Part shown: one piece after another, positions 23,207 to 35,580 of the stretch
How the letters are laid out: the number at the start of each line of letters is the position of its first letter
Position numbering within the stretch: the first letter of the stretch is position 1
The notes under the pieces: model-generated
The model's database searches: none
What the model saw: the letters and a program-made list of their open reading frames with translations, nothing else
What the model was told of the DNA's origin: nothing
Assembly (NCBI RefSeq): GCF_016545825.1
Contig: NC_052614.1
Coordinates: 5,657,331-5,721,330 of the forward strand
Origin: Eucalyptus grandis
Taxonomy: Eukaryota; Streptophyta; Magnoliopsida; Myrtales; Myrtaceae
Direction: 5' to 3'
Length of the DNA: 64,000 nucleotides
Program-made: the position numbers and the translations under genes

Positions 23207-26200
23207 TCAATGAACGAAAAATTGCAATGCCAATTTTGGTGAGAACCAATCTGAGAAGTTAGCTAATATGAATCCCAGGAATACCTGCAAGTAAGAAGCC
23301 ACCATCAAATTAGTCGAGGAAAACAGTGCTCGAAACTCGTAGAGCCGGTGATTTTCTGTCACGTACCTGGACCGAGCCAAGAATGTAAATCAGCGAAAAC
23401 CGCCGACCGTGTATTAGCATGTCTTCCACCATGGCCACGGGTATCGTGAGGGAGGCTCCTAGCGACGCCACGAGAGGAGTGGTCCAAACAACACCGAGCG
23501 CCCTGTTCGTAATTTACAAGTCTTATTAATCAGATTCAAGAAGGTGGAAGTCGTCGTTTCATCAAGGTATAGCCTCTGAACTAACCAGAAGTAATCGGAG
23601 AGGAAACTTCCGGCGAAGCCGTTGGCAAGAACAACTCCCCCCACGGCCGCAGACTGAGGAAAGGCAAATTTGGGCTCTATGTCTAAAGCAATGAGAGGCC
23701 AAACTGGAAAAACCCAAGCATTAAAAATTAGTTAAGACACCATTGTTTGAGGAACAGAAAAGTACTTGGTTTTATTGCCACCGGTTCTGGTCAAAATTTT
23801 GAAAATCATTAAATAAATCAGCACACCATCATGCGAAAAACTTATACTCATGAGGGAGTTGAAATTAGGGGATTGCTCTTACCAAGCCACCAAAGTGCAA
23901 GAAGCGAGAATAGTCCGATCCAACCGAATAGCTTTTGCATGTCCACCCTTTCTCCTTCTTCTCCAGCGTACTTCTTAAGAAGCACTGAAATTTTTCATAT
24001 AAATATCGTTAGCTGCTACATCTCTGTTGAAAATTTTACCCGAAAGAATTAATTTGGAAGACAAAAAGAATGCCGTACCAGCAAATAGTCCATCAGTTGC
24101 AGCCGAGAGAATTGCGAAAAGATTTCCTAGAAGAGAGTAGGTTCTGTTGTTGAAGGAACAGATTGAACACAAAAAAACAAAGACTTAATTAATTGCTGGC
24201 AAGTAATTTCAGTCAATACGCCTAATAAAGTATGAATTAAGAGGAAAATGAGCGGAACCCAAGAGCAAACTAAATAGGCGGATAATAATAGGGAAGGATT
24301 TACACATATTTATTTTGTTATTACATCAGCTTGATTTGAGTTCCAAAAGAACTATCTCACGAGAATGTTGGATCTCTAATAGGAAACGAGCAGAAAGAAA
24401 ACGAAATTGTGAAGTCAAAATGAATCTGGAAAACAAAGACTACATACGCAGCTGTGTTGGATTGTGATTGATTGGTACTTGAAGTCTTCCCTAGTGTAGT
24501 CATGGCAACTCCGGCTATACTGATAAGGACCGAGATTACTTTTTACTACACTTATGGAGTCCTGTCCTAGAAATGCACCAATCAGAAGGGTGAAAAGTCC
24601 TGATGTCGAGAACAATATCGTGGTGCTGGCAACGCTCGTTCGTGCGAGTGCAGCATTCATGAAATACTGCAAACAATAATAACACGCTTCAATACTAGGC
24701 TTTATCTAAAGAAAGTGCAATTTCCTCTTGGTATTCAACATAATTACTAATTAAGGCTCTCTTGGTCTTTAGATGATGCAGGTCATAAAAACGATCATAG
24801 TAAGAACAGACATTGTAATCAACTGATTCTAGCAGAGGATAATAGAGAGTGCCAACTTTATGCAAAATTATATTGAGAAAAGACATGATTTTATAATAGT
24901 AAATCAGTACTTCTCTTGCAAGCCCCATAATGATACTTATACCAACTTGAGAAGCTGTGAAAATCACATGCTTTGTATCAGAAAATAAATGATCAGTCAC
25001 TTAAAAGTAAATTCCCAGTAAAGAACGTAATCGATAAAAACAAAATGGTCTCTTACCTCAGACGCAAACCAAATAGGCGCAAGGATGCAGGCGACTTTGA
25101 GGATTTGCTTGCCGTTCAACTTCTCCTCTTGCTCCACAATGACATCATCTTTTTCTTCTAGAACAAAGGCCTTTCCCTCTTCAAGTAAATGAAGTTCTTT
25201 GCCTGTAGAATCTCCCACCGTCAACTTTTCTCGATTTTCCATTTCAATATTACTCTGCTTGCCATTACTTTTGCCTGGAGAATCTGGACCTGCAGAGATT
25301 GCATCGACTGTCTCTGCACTGTCGCCACTTTCGCTGGTGCGGGATCTTAGGGACTTCAGTAACCAGTCCTTGAAGAATGCTATGGGAAGATAGAATGCCA
25401 AGAGCGAAATTCCGAGATAGGTCACTGCGAATGGCTGATTATAGTCCTCGAAAACACCCTGTAGCAAATTTATATGTTATGCTGGTAAGAGTTACTGCGA
25501 TGGAGGAACTGATGTTCTTTGTATTCAAAAAATTTTCTCCATAGGGAAAGAAAATTAAATTACTGCCTAATAGGATCAGCAATTGAAGCAAGATAGCATA
25601 GGGATGCACGGTTCACCGATTAAACAATGTAAATAATTAGGATCGCCAAATAAAACTCTGAAAACGACATCAAGGTGCGTCACTTATTTAGGCTCTGATC
25701 AATAACTCACTTATTAAATGGAAAGCACATGATGACACCTGCGCGAGTATAACGAACCTCGCATGCTGAGTTGGCTCTATTTAGATGTATATTCTCATAT
25801 TAAGGGATGCTTAGCAACGTTAATTAGCTTATTATAAAATGATTGAGCATCATGAGGTGTATTTACTCCCATGTGGAAAGATAAGGACACGGAAGATTAT
25901 CTGATCAGCTTTCGTCTTTCCCAGAACTTCTAAACCATTGGGTAAGCTCCAGGATTTACACATTTGCAAGATCAAGATGCATTTTGATTCTCGACCAGAT
26001 TATCATATCTCACCACTTCATCATAATGATTGAGCATGGCTTGCTGATTTTTTTATTCTTAGTGCTGCTTCTGTGTAATCCCACTCAACCCACAGATTCA
26101 CATCCTTTGATTGGAGGATTATGTGTGAGACAAAAACATAATCAAAAAGTTCAGCCGCACCCAGAAAAAGAAAGCTCCCCATAACTCAAGAAAGATTGAA

Positions 26201-26389
26201 GCCATATCTTCTACTTCCTCCTCTTCTTCTTCTTCTTCTTTTTCATTTAGAAGAAAATATAAAAGGCATGCAATAATGAATTTCGCACAAACACAGAGAG
26301 AGACTAACCTGAGTGACTTCTGCAGAAGTGACCCACATGATCACAACGGTGATTATGAGAATCAACCCACCTTTGTATCTCCAACTCAT
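23207..26389 (-). CDS. EamA/DMT-type membrane transporter (SLC35F-like)
   Basis: Predicted ten-helix drug/metabolite-type transporter of the plant family related to SLC35F and yeast vacuolar YML018C; substrate unknown. Eight exons on the minus strand: 26309-26389 ([19 protein letters not shown]), 25057-25458 (long hydrophilic loop rich in E/K/S between helices), 24448-24666 ([20 protein letters not shown]), 24079-24143, 23883-23984, 23586-23703 ([20 protein letters not shown]), 23367-23502 ([18 protein letters not shown]), 23207-23284 ([11 protein letters not shown]). All borders are GT..AG and every phase joins except exon 3, which is 219 bases where 218 are required: one extra base in the T-run 24540-24544 of the plus strand shifts the frame mid-exon. 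Otherwise it would encode about 399 residues, a normal length for the family. Confidence 0.85.
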
Positions 26390-29300
26390 TTTGCCAATTT
26401 TCACAGAAATGAGCTCACAAGCAAAGAAGAACAAAGAAGACAGAACCTTGCCCAAGAAAACGAAACGTTTAAGAGCAGAGACTGAGACAGAGACTGAGAC
26501 AGAGAGTGAAGTGCTGGTTCGTCTTGATGTGGTGACGGTGAAGTGCTGGTGTGTGTTGATGTGGTGACGGTGGAGGGGGGAGAGATATCGCTGAGGTTGC
26601 ATGGGATGGGTACTTATAGAAGAGAAGATTAGATCCCATGCATGAACCACCGAATTAGAAATAAGCAAATATTATTATTATCGTTGGTACTATAGAACAC
26701 CTTGGAGATGAATTAGATAGTTTCAGTTGTCTACTTCCACCGACTGAGTCAACCGCGTTCTCTCCCCTTCCTCCGAGTTGCCACAACGTGTCTACGCTCG
26801 GCCCCACACCGGGGTCCCAACTCTAACTCTACCTGTCTCCTGTCTTGCTGTGGGACGAAGTAATTTGACCCGATTGAATAAAATGACTGAGACTTTGTGG
26901 GTTAATTTTACAGCTTTAATTAATTGCGGGGGCTGCTATTCGTTTCCTTCTTTCCATACCCTCTTGAGGTCGGGGTATGACTAGGTGCTTAGTAAAAGAA
27001 TGTCAGCATAAGCTTGAACGTTTTGATTTTTCAACTAGTGAAAATAATTATCAAAGCTCGGAACGCACATGGTTTTTTGATCTTTAAAGATATTAGTTAT
27101 GTATACGTGCCCTCCACGATGTAAAGTACTGCTTATCCAGCTTGACATTGCCAATTTTTCTAATACAAAAGATGACAAGTTGCAAAATGAGCACGTTTAA
27201 CTTAATCAAGTAATTAGTTGTTGTAATTCTCCGTTTGTTCTTTAGATTTGTCCAAAAACCCCTGTTCTTCTACTTGGTAATTACGATTTTACCCAATGTC
27301 ATTTTATTGAAAGCTCATAAAAAAAAAAAAAAGTTACCTTAAAGCATTGCTACCGTGGAATGGTGGATACAAAAACCGCCAAGCTTTCCAAAGGAATGAC
27401 ATCCTTCCTGACGATCGGTCCATGGTTTTGCATCAAATATAAAACTGCCAAGGCTATTTCTTTCTTTCGTTTGGCTCACTAGAGGTGTAAACGAATGGAC
27501 AAATTTCAGTTCATTTTTGCTTTGACTTCTCGGGAATCCTTCCAGGAAAGCTTCCCTAAATGAAAACTCACTTTCATATTTCTAGCGAGATCTAGGTCTT
27601 TATCATTTGGTGGAGCAGTGCATCTGTATCATATCCTTAAAAAAAGGACAAAGTTTCCAAAAAGCACACATTTCTTATGCAACAACTCAACTCATTTCAC
27701 GTAAGTCAAATTTTAAATCGAGTACTTAATATAATTACAAGATGATGACCATTTGATAGGGCCCCTCTCACTTGATGTAATATTTTGGAATGGTAGAAAC
27801 CCCTTCATATTTAAAAGCTAATGTCCTCGTAAATTTTAACCCTCGTCCGTCAAAGATATATTTCTTGTCTCTCCACCTTGTCTGAACTATTTTTCCATGA
27901 TGATCCCTCCTCACCTTCGTTGAATCAGATATGAGCTTAATCCATCCACGAACCACACAACTAAAGCTAAAGGAGGTCCTATTTTGATACCCTTTGTGAT
28001 GATCCCGACTCATTTTTCACACAGTCCATTTCCAAAAGATATTGTCGACGTAGAGTCCCACCAGCAAATGGACATTCTAGTTTCACTCCCACTAGCAAAT
28101 GTCATTTAATTTCGTGGCGACTCCGGACGAGTCATTGTATATTGTTCTTTTTTTTCTTTTTCTGTTTTTCATGGAAGGCAAAAAAAGGGAGAGAAAGAAC
28201 GAAAAGAACAACAAGTAGAGGAAACCCCACCAGCTGAGGGGGACCAACCTGTGACCTCCACAAGAATCTGAAAATTGAAGGACTTTAGGACTTTCCTTGC
28301 TCCTACGAGAGTCTCAAAGCATTTCTTGGCTGCTGTGGCTTGGACAGCACCACCCCGAGTCAACAAAAACAGTTGTGAACTCATTCAGTAACAGTAGCAC
28401 GAGTTTCGGCTCCTCCCCTATGTCATTGCATTCGTCAGGAGTCAACACGTAGTCGTACATCTTCTTTCACATTGCATCTTCAAAGGGCAATCGGCAAAAT
28501 TTAATAATCGAGCACTAACCTGTTTTTATCTGATCGTCTTTTCTTTATCGTTGTCTATGGTTTCCTTTGCATTATTTCCTCCCCTTCACATTGACCTAAT
28601 CGTGAAAGTTGAGTGATGCCCATCATCTTCATACGGCCCACCAGTTTCTTTCGTGGATATCCATGTGATTATCTATGTATTTCTGTCACTGGGTTTAATG
28701 GGAAGCAATCTACTATCAGATTTTCGTCACAAATTCCGGCTGAGTAATAATTATTTAACCAGACCAAAATAACACAAAAGACAAAAGAAATCGATCATAA
28801 TAAGACCCTTTTTGTCTTCGAAGGGGAAAGTTTACTTCTTCTATTTTTGGCCAGACGGCGGCATGTATAATGGATGCGGCGTGCTTGACATTACAGATCA
28901 GTGTGATCATGCCAACCCCAACCATGAAAAAAAAAAAGGGAATTCATTAAGCATACCTGGAGAATTAGATGCCCGCATAATTCTGTGTCTCTTGGCAAAA
29001 GTACAAGTTTTGGAAAACTAATACCAGGAATTTGCTCAATAATCAAGTGTTTGAATAAGAGTCCTAAACCTAAAGAACGCGGCTAATCTTGACCTTTGTA
29101 CTTAATCAATTTCCGTAATGTCTTCTTTCTAAAGTTGTCTATAAGTCTTGTCGGAGCATGTGCGGAGAGGTAGGCTGGATGTCAAGTGATACCTCAGATT
29201 GGATCGAGTACCGGTACTGGCCAACCCACCTTGGGTACCTCAGCATCAGCATCAGCAGAACAAAGCACAAGAGAGAAGAACGGTGATAATTTTGTTAGGT

Positions 29301-29520
29301 CCATTGAATCCAAATATTTTGTAGTAGCTGCCAGTAAAACACAAACCCTAAAGCCAAATACTAGTAAATCTAATTGAATCGTAGCATTCTTTTCTTGACC
29401 ACTATATAATAGGCAAGATTGGTCAATTTCAACACATTGTACATTGCCTTATCATATGTGCGTGTCCGCTCAATTTACGAAACAAAATGGAATGCATATA
29501 TTATTACATTATTCGTGGTA
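26390..29520. other. transporter 5' region and intergenic
   Basis: About 26500-26800 is the transporter leader and promoter side; part of it (26715-26805) recurs at 2115-2205. From 27.0 to 29.5 kb I see no gene. An 81-codon minus-strand frame at 27768-28013 and a 71-codon frame at 28169-28384 are not recognised. The minus-strand translation near 28310-28470 has a vague retroelement look (EFTTVFVDSG) but too little to call. Confidence 0.4.
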
Positions 29521-29654
29521 AAATCACTACTGGCAACAAATTTTCTGCAGCAATATTAACTTTCGTTGCCTTGAATTACTAAAAGCAACAAAATATAGTA
29601 TTTGTGGCCTTACGGTCAACAAAGGCGACAAATCGTTAAATTTGTCACCTTAAA

Positions 29655-30690
29655 ATTAGGGGTGATCAGTTGCCAAGCTATCCATTTCCCACCCATGAAT
29701 CGGGAATTGGACCAAAGGGACCAATTCCTAGTTTTTGGAATTGAAAACCAAACCGATACCCCTTAGAATTGAACCAACTAGTCCGATCTGGTTCCCAGGG
29801 TGAGGCCGACGCTCACCTGGGTGAGGGTGAGCCCCGGCGAGGGCTCCCCTCGCCAGATCTGGCGAGGCCGACCCTCGTTGGGTCAAGGGTGGCCTCGCTC
29901 GGCGTCGCCGTCGCTCGGCCGACACCCGGCGAGGCCGCCCTGGCCTTGGGGGAGGGCTGGCCTCGCCTAGGCGACCGTTGCCAGCCGCGCTGGGTGAGGG
30001 CTCCCCTCGTTGGTGCTCCTCCTCTCCCGACCGGGCCTCGCCCGTGGCGGGCAAGGCCAGCCGGCCGATTGTGGCCAGGTGGCCAGCCACGGAAAAGGCC
30101 AAAAAAAAAAAAAAAATAGAGGAAAAATAGAAATTTTTTAAAATATTAAAATATTATTTAAAATTGTCCACATCATCGCGCAGGCTAGCCCTATGTAGCG
30201 CCACCGGCGTCCACGTTAGTATTTTCCGGCCAAAATTGGCCGATAAACCGAATCGACAAAAAGTGAAAATGTTTAGGACTCAATTGGCAAAGTTAAAAGG
30301 TTTAGGACTGAATTGACAAAAGTACAATTTGTTTAGGACTTTTTGAACAATTTTCCCATGAATTATGTGTAATATTGTAGGTTTCCTAAAGCTTTTTCCT
30401 ATTTGTGGCAAAATTTAGTTGGAATGAGCAACTACTATTATGTTTTGATTTGTTCTTGTCATCTTACTCACATGCATGAGTAAAATGGGAGTCATGCACC
30501 TCGTGTATGTCTGTGCACGTGAGTGAAGTCTAAATGGGAGATAGATTAGGCTTTTTTTGACAGATTTTTAAGAAACAAAAAAAATAAAAAGTAAAATCTA
30601 TCCAGTCTAGTTAATTTAGGGGGACGGTTCCAAACTTGGAACTAGGAACTAGACCAATGCCCCAAGAATTGCTTAGAAGCAGCCGATCCG
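29655..30690. mobile_element. nested DNA transposon, GAGGC core inside another inverted repeat
   Basis: The core 29790-30110 is strongly GC-rich with repeated GGCGAGG words; both strands are open for over 115 codons because of composition. The right arm 30228-30357 ('aggactcaattggca', 'aattttccc') matches the right arm of the element in the resistance-gene intron. Outer flanks at about 29670-29775 and 30617-30680 share phrases in inverted orientation ('ccaattcctagt' against a complement of 'ggaactaggaactag'), hinting at a second, enclosing element. Confidence 0.4.
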
Positions 30691-31178
30691 AGCGGTGTTA
30701 GTTTGAGCATTTCCTTTATCCGAGCGGTGTTAGTTTAAGCGTTTCCTTTAAGGTGACAAAATCAAAATTTCATCGCCTTAAGTCAAATTGAAACGACAAA
30801 GTTTATACTTGTATTGCCATTGATTCAATCAAAGGTGGGATAATTATGAAATTTTGTCATTTTTTATTAGACCACAATCAACAAAATCATGGTTTTGTCG
30901 CCTTATGTTAGGTTTAGTATGTGATAAAATCCAAACTTTCTCGCCATTGAGGAATGCAGATTCGAACCTAAGGTGGTAAAAGTAAAAATTTCATCGCTTG
31001 AAGGTAAACCTAAAGCGACAAAATCATTTTTTTCGCGGTCTTCAACTATGAACTAAGGCCACAAACTGAGGGTCCTTCTCTTTTGGTCGACCTACGGCGA
31101 CAAACTTCTTTCGGTCGACCTAAGGCGACAAACTTCAGAATTTATCGCCTTTGGTTTACCCTAAGTAGTTTTCATCAC

Positions 31179-31440
31179 GTTTTTTTTTTTTTTTTTTTTT
31201 GTAACCGAGGATTCGCCCTGAGCCCCCTTTCGCTTACGCTAGTTGGGATCACACGGCCTTCCGGTGCCTGGTGGCACCAGTAGACCTCGTCGAAACTATT
31301 TGGATGACTATACCTTAGGGAAAGCTGACCCAGCAATCCACTGCCAAGGCCTTCCACTTAAATCGCGATAGCGATGCGGGGATTCGAAGTCTTAACCGTA
31401 TTGAAGCAGGAGAGAACGAATACCAACGTGGCTGCCCAAA
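31179..31440 (-). mobile_element. tRNA-derived SINE
   Basis: On the minus strand the element starts near 31440, carries 'acttcgaatccc' (a pol III B-box-like word) after 'cggttaag', and ends in a long A-tract, seen as the T-run 31179-31200 on the plus strand. Length about 260 bases fits a plant SINE. A target duplication was not resolved. The 60-codon frames in it are not genes. Confidence 0.55.
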
Positions 31441-31569
31441 AGCAACAAAAGTAAGTTTCATCACCGTTAACTGTAATTCAAGACAGCAAACTAATGTCAT
31501 CTTTGGTGTACCCTAAGGTACTTTTGTCACCGTTAGTATACCCTAAGTTGATAAATGTGAAATTTTTTT

Positions 31570-32489
31570 GTCGCATTTAGTTGAAATGTCTATGAAATTT
31601 ATTTTTTTTTAACAGGGAAAAAATAGTATCAAATTTTTAATTTCTAGGAAATATAAGTACTAGTTAATTGTGCTTGTTATCACATACAAGTATTTAATAC
31701 TAACACATAGGTTGCAAAGGAAATTGAATATATATTTCTACTTTGTCAACTAATATAATACATGCGGTATCATTACTAAAATGTAAATATTATATAATAT
31801 GATTGGATATATTACAAGTGTAATTGTTAGATACAGTTTAACTATTTACATTGATGTATAAGTGAAGCTGGAATAACTATTAATTCGTGTTATAAAAATT
31901 ACTGGTAAATTTTCAACCACGAGAAACCAAGCAGATTAGTCTTCAGGTTACTAGGAAACTAAGGCAATCAATTGCATGAACTTTTTATTTATTGATATGA
32001 TAAAATTCTTTTCACTAAACTTGCAAGTTGATTATGAACTTCAAATATTTGTTTACATGAGCTAAATAAAATAGCCATTAGGTTTCCATTATCTTGATGG
32101 GGAAAAAGCCACAAAAATCTCAAATAATGTCCATTGTGAGGCATTTATACTGATTTTTTTTTATGATATTAAAAACCCCAAACTATATCTATTGTGATAT
32201 ATTTACTCTAAAAAAAATTTGTAACTTAAAAAGCCTTATACTTATATCTACATGACTCATTTACCCTTCATTAAAGTTCCGTAAAATGATTTTTCTACCA
32301 AAACATTGTTGTTCTTATTTCATTTAAGCTAGGTGGGTGTCATGTCAAAACCATTTATGTTCCATTCTCCAATGAGGTAAATTTTTAACAGCTCTTGATA
32401 GATGATAAATGTGTCATACAAATACTACTTTTGAATTTATTACGTTAAAAAAAAACTAAGATAAACATATTACAATTAGCATAAATCTT

Positions 32490-32524
<35 letters not shown>

Positions 32525-32672
32525 GAATTGAACAAGTTGCCGGAATTAGACTATGAAGAAACCTTCAGTTCAGTTGTGAAATTGGCTACCTTCAAGCTAA
32601 AAGTCATTCTGTATGATGAATGATCTGATTTGAGAGCTATAAGAAGACATAATCTAAGGGAAAAAAGAAGAC

Positions 32673-32733
<61 letters not shown>

Positions 32734-32750
32734 AATAATTTAATCAACTA
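31570..32750. other. intergenic, AT-rich
   Basis: No gene seen. (GA)n tracts lie at about 32503-32523 and 32673-32730. Confidence 0.5.
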
Positions 32751-34250
32751 TAAGTAAATGAATCGCGCTTGTCATTAAGGTCACGAAGCTTCGTTGTGAG
32801 GAATAAACTTATACAATTACAACCAACAAAGGGTCATGTAGGAAATATCTGGGGTAGGGCTTATTACACCTTCTCCCTCTCCTGTCTCTTTCCCTTTTTC
32901 TTTTTACTGGTGGTGTCCCTTTTCCTCCCTTGTGATGTTTTACTATATTTTATTGGAGTGGGTTTTGGATTTGTAAGGCTAATTCTGGATCTCTCAAGTC
33001 AAGCATCCGTTCCCCACCCAACCGCGTCAACTAGGAAGCACACTAGGACAACCAAGATCTACATAACATTCATAGGTGCTCGTGACTGATCCGATGTTGG
33101 ACAGGCTACTTTGAGACATGCAGATTGACGTAACTCTAGTAATTTCAGACAAAATTGTCGACAATTGATAGTACAAATAGAGTACATCTAAATAGCGGTT
33201 TGCGGTGAGACCCCACCGGTGCTACCGAGTATCGGAGGATCATATGATCCCCGAAGGACGATCTTCGGCGGTCCCCCATTCATAAAAAAAAAGAAAAAAA
33301 AAAGAAAAAAAAATAGAGTACATTTTATGTCTTTACGGGGTAATTGCAGCTCAATCATATATAGTGTGAATCTATTTTGTGGCAGTAGTCTCTTTTTCAC
33401 CTTTTGACCCTCGGATATTTATAAAAGGTCAAGAAAACCCTCCTCGCGTTGTTTGGGAGATTAATTTTAACTCTCCACAAAATTTGATCGGGGAAGATTT
33501 GAGACCAGCCCTAGCAACACATTCAAGGAGTTTCAGTGAGGGACATTTACATGGACCGACCCGAACATTGGATCACATGGACTGTAACTTCGATGCCGCT
33601 CGTTGTGGGCCTCAAGAGTTGGGCCCGGCCCGGACCGATACAGCTCAGGCCCGGACTGGATCAATTCGCCAAGCATCTTCGGATCGCCAGTGGGTTCGGA
33701 TTGAATAGTGATACGGTGTTTCTTTTTTATGTTATTGCTTTGCTTAGTTGTCAAACTCAAAATGGAGTTCGCTTCATTCTTTAAAAAGGGTTTTTCCTTT
33801 TCGGTTGTTTGCTGGTCATTAGTTTTTAACTTTTGACACATTGTGCACCAATATGCTTTTCATTATCAGCTCCTCTGATGCAGTCAAAGTATTGACTGTT
33901 TATTGCTTGTCATTTTAATCCATTGCGGCGAGGATGAATAGCGTGTGGGGGATTGGGCTTTTTCGCAGCTGTTGATCGTTGACCAATTCATTGTCCTCAT
34001 CAAGTCATTTGGGCCACTGTCTGGTAGCAACCGTTTTTTCGGCGAGGCGCAAATTGGGGGGCCTCATGAATAAGGTCTTGAACCGTCGATCTATGGACCT
34101 GGGCATGGAAATCGACACGTGAGCAACCGTTGGGACTGCCCAAAACGAAAGAAGAAAGATAGTCTAGCTCTCTTGTAACGTTTGCACATATCAACACCAC
34201 TGAGTAGAGTATGCTTGAATTCATTTGCATAGCATGTTTGAGTTGTTATC
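32750..34250 (+). repeat. diverged duplicate of the TOC90 promoter and first exon
   Basis: Collinear with 36290-38500, the region just upstream of the TOC90-type gene. Conserved blocks include 'gtgaggaataaacttata', 'ggggtagggcttattaca', the TATAAA box (33420-33425 against 37287-37292), 'gggcccggcccgg', 'gacacattgtgca' and the first coding exon (33990-34130 against 38240-38390). Compared with the gene-bearing copy it lacks most of 37535-37770 and 37820-37990 and has only one unit of the 36.65-37.12 kb tandem repeat. The large GTPase exon is absent, and a Copia-type LTR follows. It is a non-coding relic. Confidence 0.75.
33188..33310 (+). mobile_element. short A-tailed retroposon with 13-base target duplication
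   Basis: About 95 bases of unique body ending in an A-rich tail, flanked by perfect copies of 'aaatagagtacat' (33175-33187 and 33311-33323). The homologous site in the second copy, near 37180-37195, has a single 'atatagagttacat' and no insert. The body contains the palindrome 'ggatcatatgatcc'. No pol III boxes are obvious, so the source RNA is unknown. Confidence 0.7.
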
Positions 34251-34301
34251 TATAATGTGCTCGCACATTTAGGGATATAGTTCTTGAAATAAAAATTTAT
34301 C

Positions 34302-34693
34302 TGTTGGGTTTGACCCACGTTTTCTCTTTTTAAGTAATGATTATTTCCATATGTGGTTTTTTCACGCTTCGCATTTTTTCGTGTCAATTGCCTATTTGAT
34401 AACCGCTTTGATGGGAGATGATTTATACAAGGAATGATACTTTACAAGGTTTAACGCAAGCCCTCTCATTCGGAAATATATCATCGCATTTGAGAGGGGA
34501 TTGGGTTAATAGACCGTGCCCATAATATCATCAAATCTCTGTGAATTTCCAACGAACACAAAGTCAAAAATGGCTAGAGGCGTGTTTTATTTTTTATCTC
34601 ATTTTTCCACATATGATTTAAAAAATGATTGAATTTTTTTCTTTAATGAGTGATTAAAATCACTATTTTATATCTAACATTTGGTATTAGAGC
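34302..34693 (+). mobile_element. Copia-type LTR and primer-binding site
   Basis: A 378-base segment begins TGTTGGG (34302) and ends CTAACA (34679), the TG..CA form with matching inverted ends. Two bases later 'tggtattagagc' (34682-34693) is one mismatch from the usual Copia primer-binding site for initiator tRNA-Met. Up to about 35040 there may be leader and gag start, but no pol follows, so the element is truncated. Confidence 0.5.
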
Positions 34694-35084
34694 GTATTTA
34701 GTGTCTCTACCTTGTTTTTGTCGAATTTTGGTTCTTTTTTTTTTTTTCCGAGGCTTTTAAGATGAACAGCATTTCCGCCATTTTGGGGTCAAAAGGAAAT
34801 CACCAAGTCTGGCCAAATTCCAGTGACCCACCGCTCGACTTCGACCAATATCATCGCACCGCGATGGGGAAGAGTAGCCCTAAGTTAATCCGGCATATGG
34901 TGATCGCCAGAGACTAATTGCGCAGCGGAAGTTGCAAGTTAGGGTTTGTGTTTTGGGGAAGTTTTTGCTTGATTCAGGCCAATTTCTTGGCCATTTTTTG
35001 CCGAAACTTGAATCAACACGGTCACGCCGGAGTGGTCTCAAAACCTATCAATTATTTTGGTCTGAGATGAGCTGACCCATCTGG

Positions 35085-35580
35085 TGAGTTTGAGAATTTG
35101 CTTGCTGTTCATCTTCTCCTCTTGCTCCACAATGTCATCATCCTTTGCTTCTGAAACAAAGGCCCTTCCCTCTTCGAGTAAATGAACTTCTTCGCCTGTT
35201 GAATCCACCACACTCAACTTTTCTTGATTTTCCATTTCAATATTACTCTGCTTCCCTTTATTTTTGCCAGCCTAATCTAGACTTGCATAGATTTCATCGA
35301 CTATCTCCACACCATCTCCACTTTCAGTAGTAAGGATTTTAGGGACTTCGGTAACCAATCCCTGAAGAATGCTATGAGAAGATAGAAGTTAGAACACCAA
35401 GAGCGAAGTCCCAAGATAGGTCATTGCAAATGGCTACTCATAGTCCTCAAAACACCCCGTCACACAAGCTGATATGTTAAGCTGGTAAAAGTTATCACGA
35501 CAAAGGAGCTAATGTTTTTCGGATTTATATATTATTTAGGCTCTGATTAATAACTCATTTGTTAAATGGAAATAATGTGA
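35085..35580 (-). pseudogene. duplicated fragment of the EamA transporter (exon 2 and intron 1)
   Basis: 35085-35475 matches transporter exon 2 (25094-25458) in the same orientation; part still reads as protein (HLLEEGRAF, IVEQEEKMN against [18 protein letters not shown]). About 35475-35580 continues into intron-1 sequence with a deletion relative to 25530-25680. At 35764-35812 a further intron piece is present in inverted orientation relative to 25789-25836. No exon 1 or 3-8 was found, so it is a relic. Confidence 0.75.

Larger units (their letters stand above)
29525..31570. mobile_element. CACTA-like element with nested insertions
   Basis: At 29525 the sequence begins CACTACTGGCAACAAA, and from there to 31570 words of the type 'ggcgacaaa' and 'tcgccttaag' recur on both strands (29600-29650, 30745-31170, 31480-31570), as expected of subterminal repeats of CACTA (En/Spm) elements. 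Nested inside are GC-rich GAGGC-core DNA (29790-30360) and a SINE (31179-31440). No transposase frame and no matching right terminus were found, so it is non-autonomous or truncated. Confidence 0.4.

Noticed and set aside
28169..28470. Possible retroelement polyprotein fragment on the minus strand
   Set aside because: Only a vague motif; no conserved reverse transcriptase, protease or integrase block nearby.
29728..30119. Two >115-codon frames on opposite strands
   Set aside because: Arise from the GC-rich CGAGGC core of a transposon; Pro/Arg/Gly-rich translations with no family signature.
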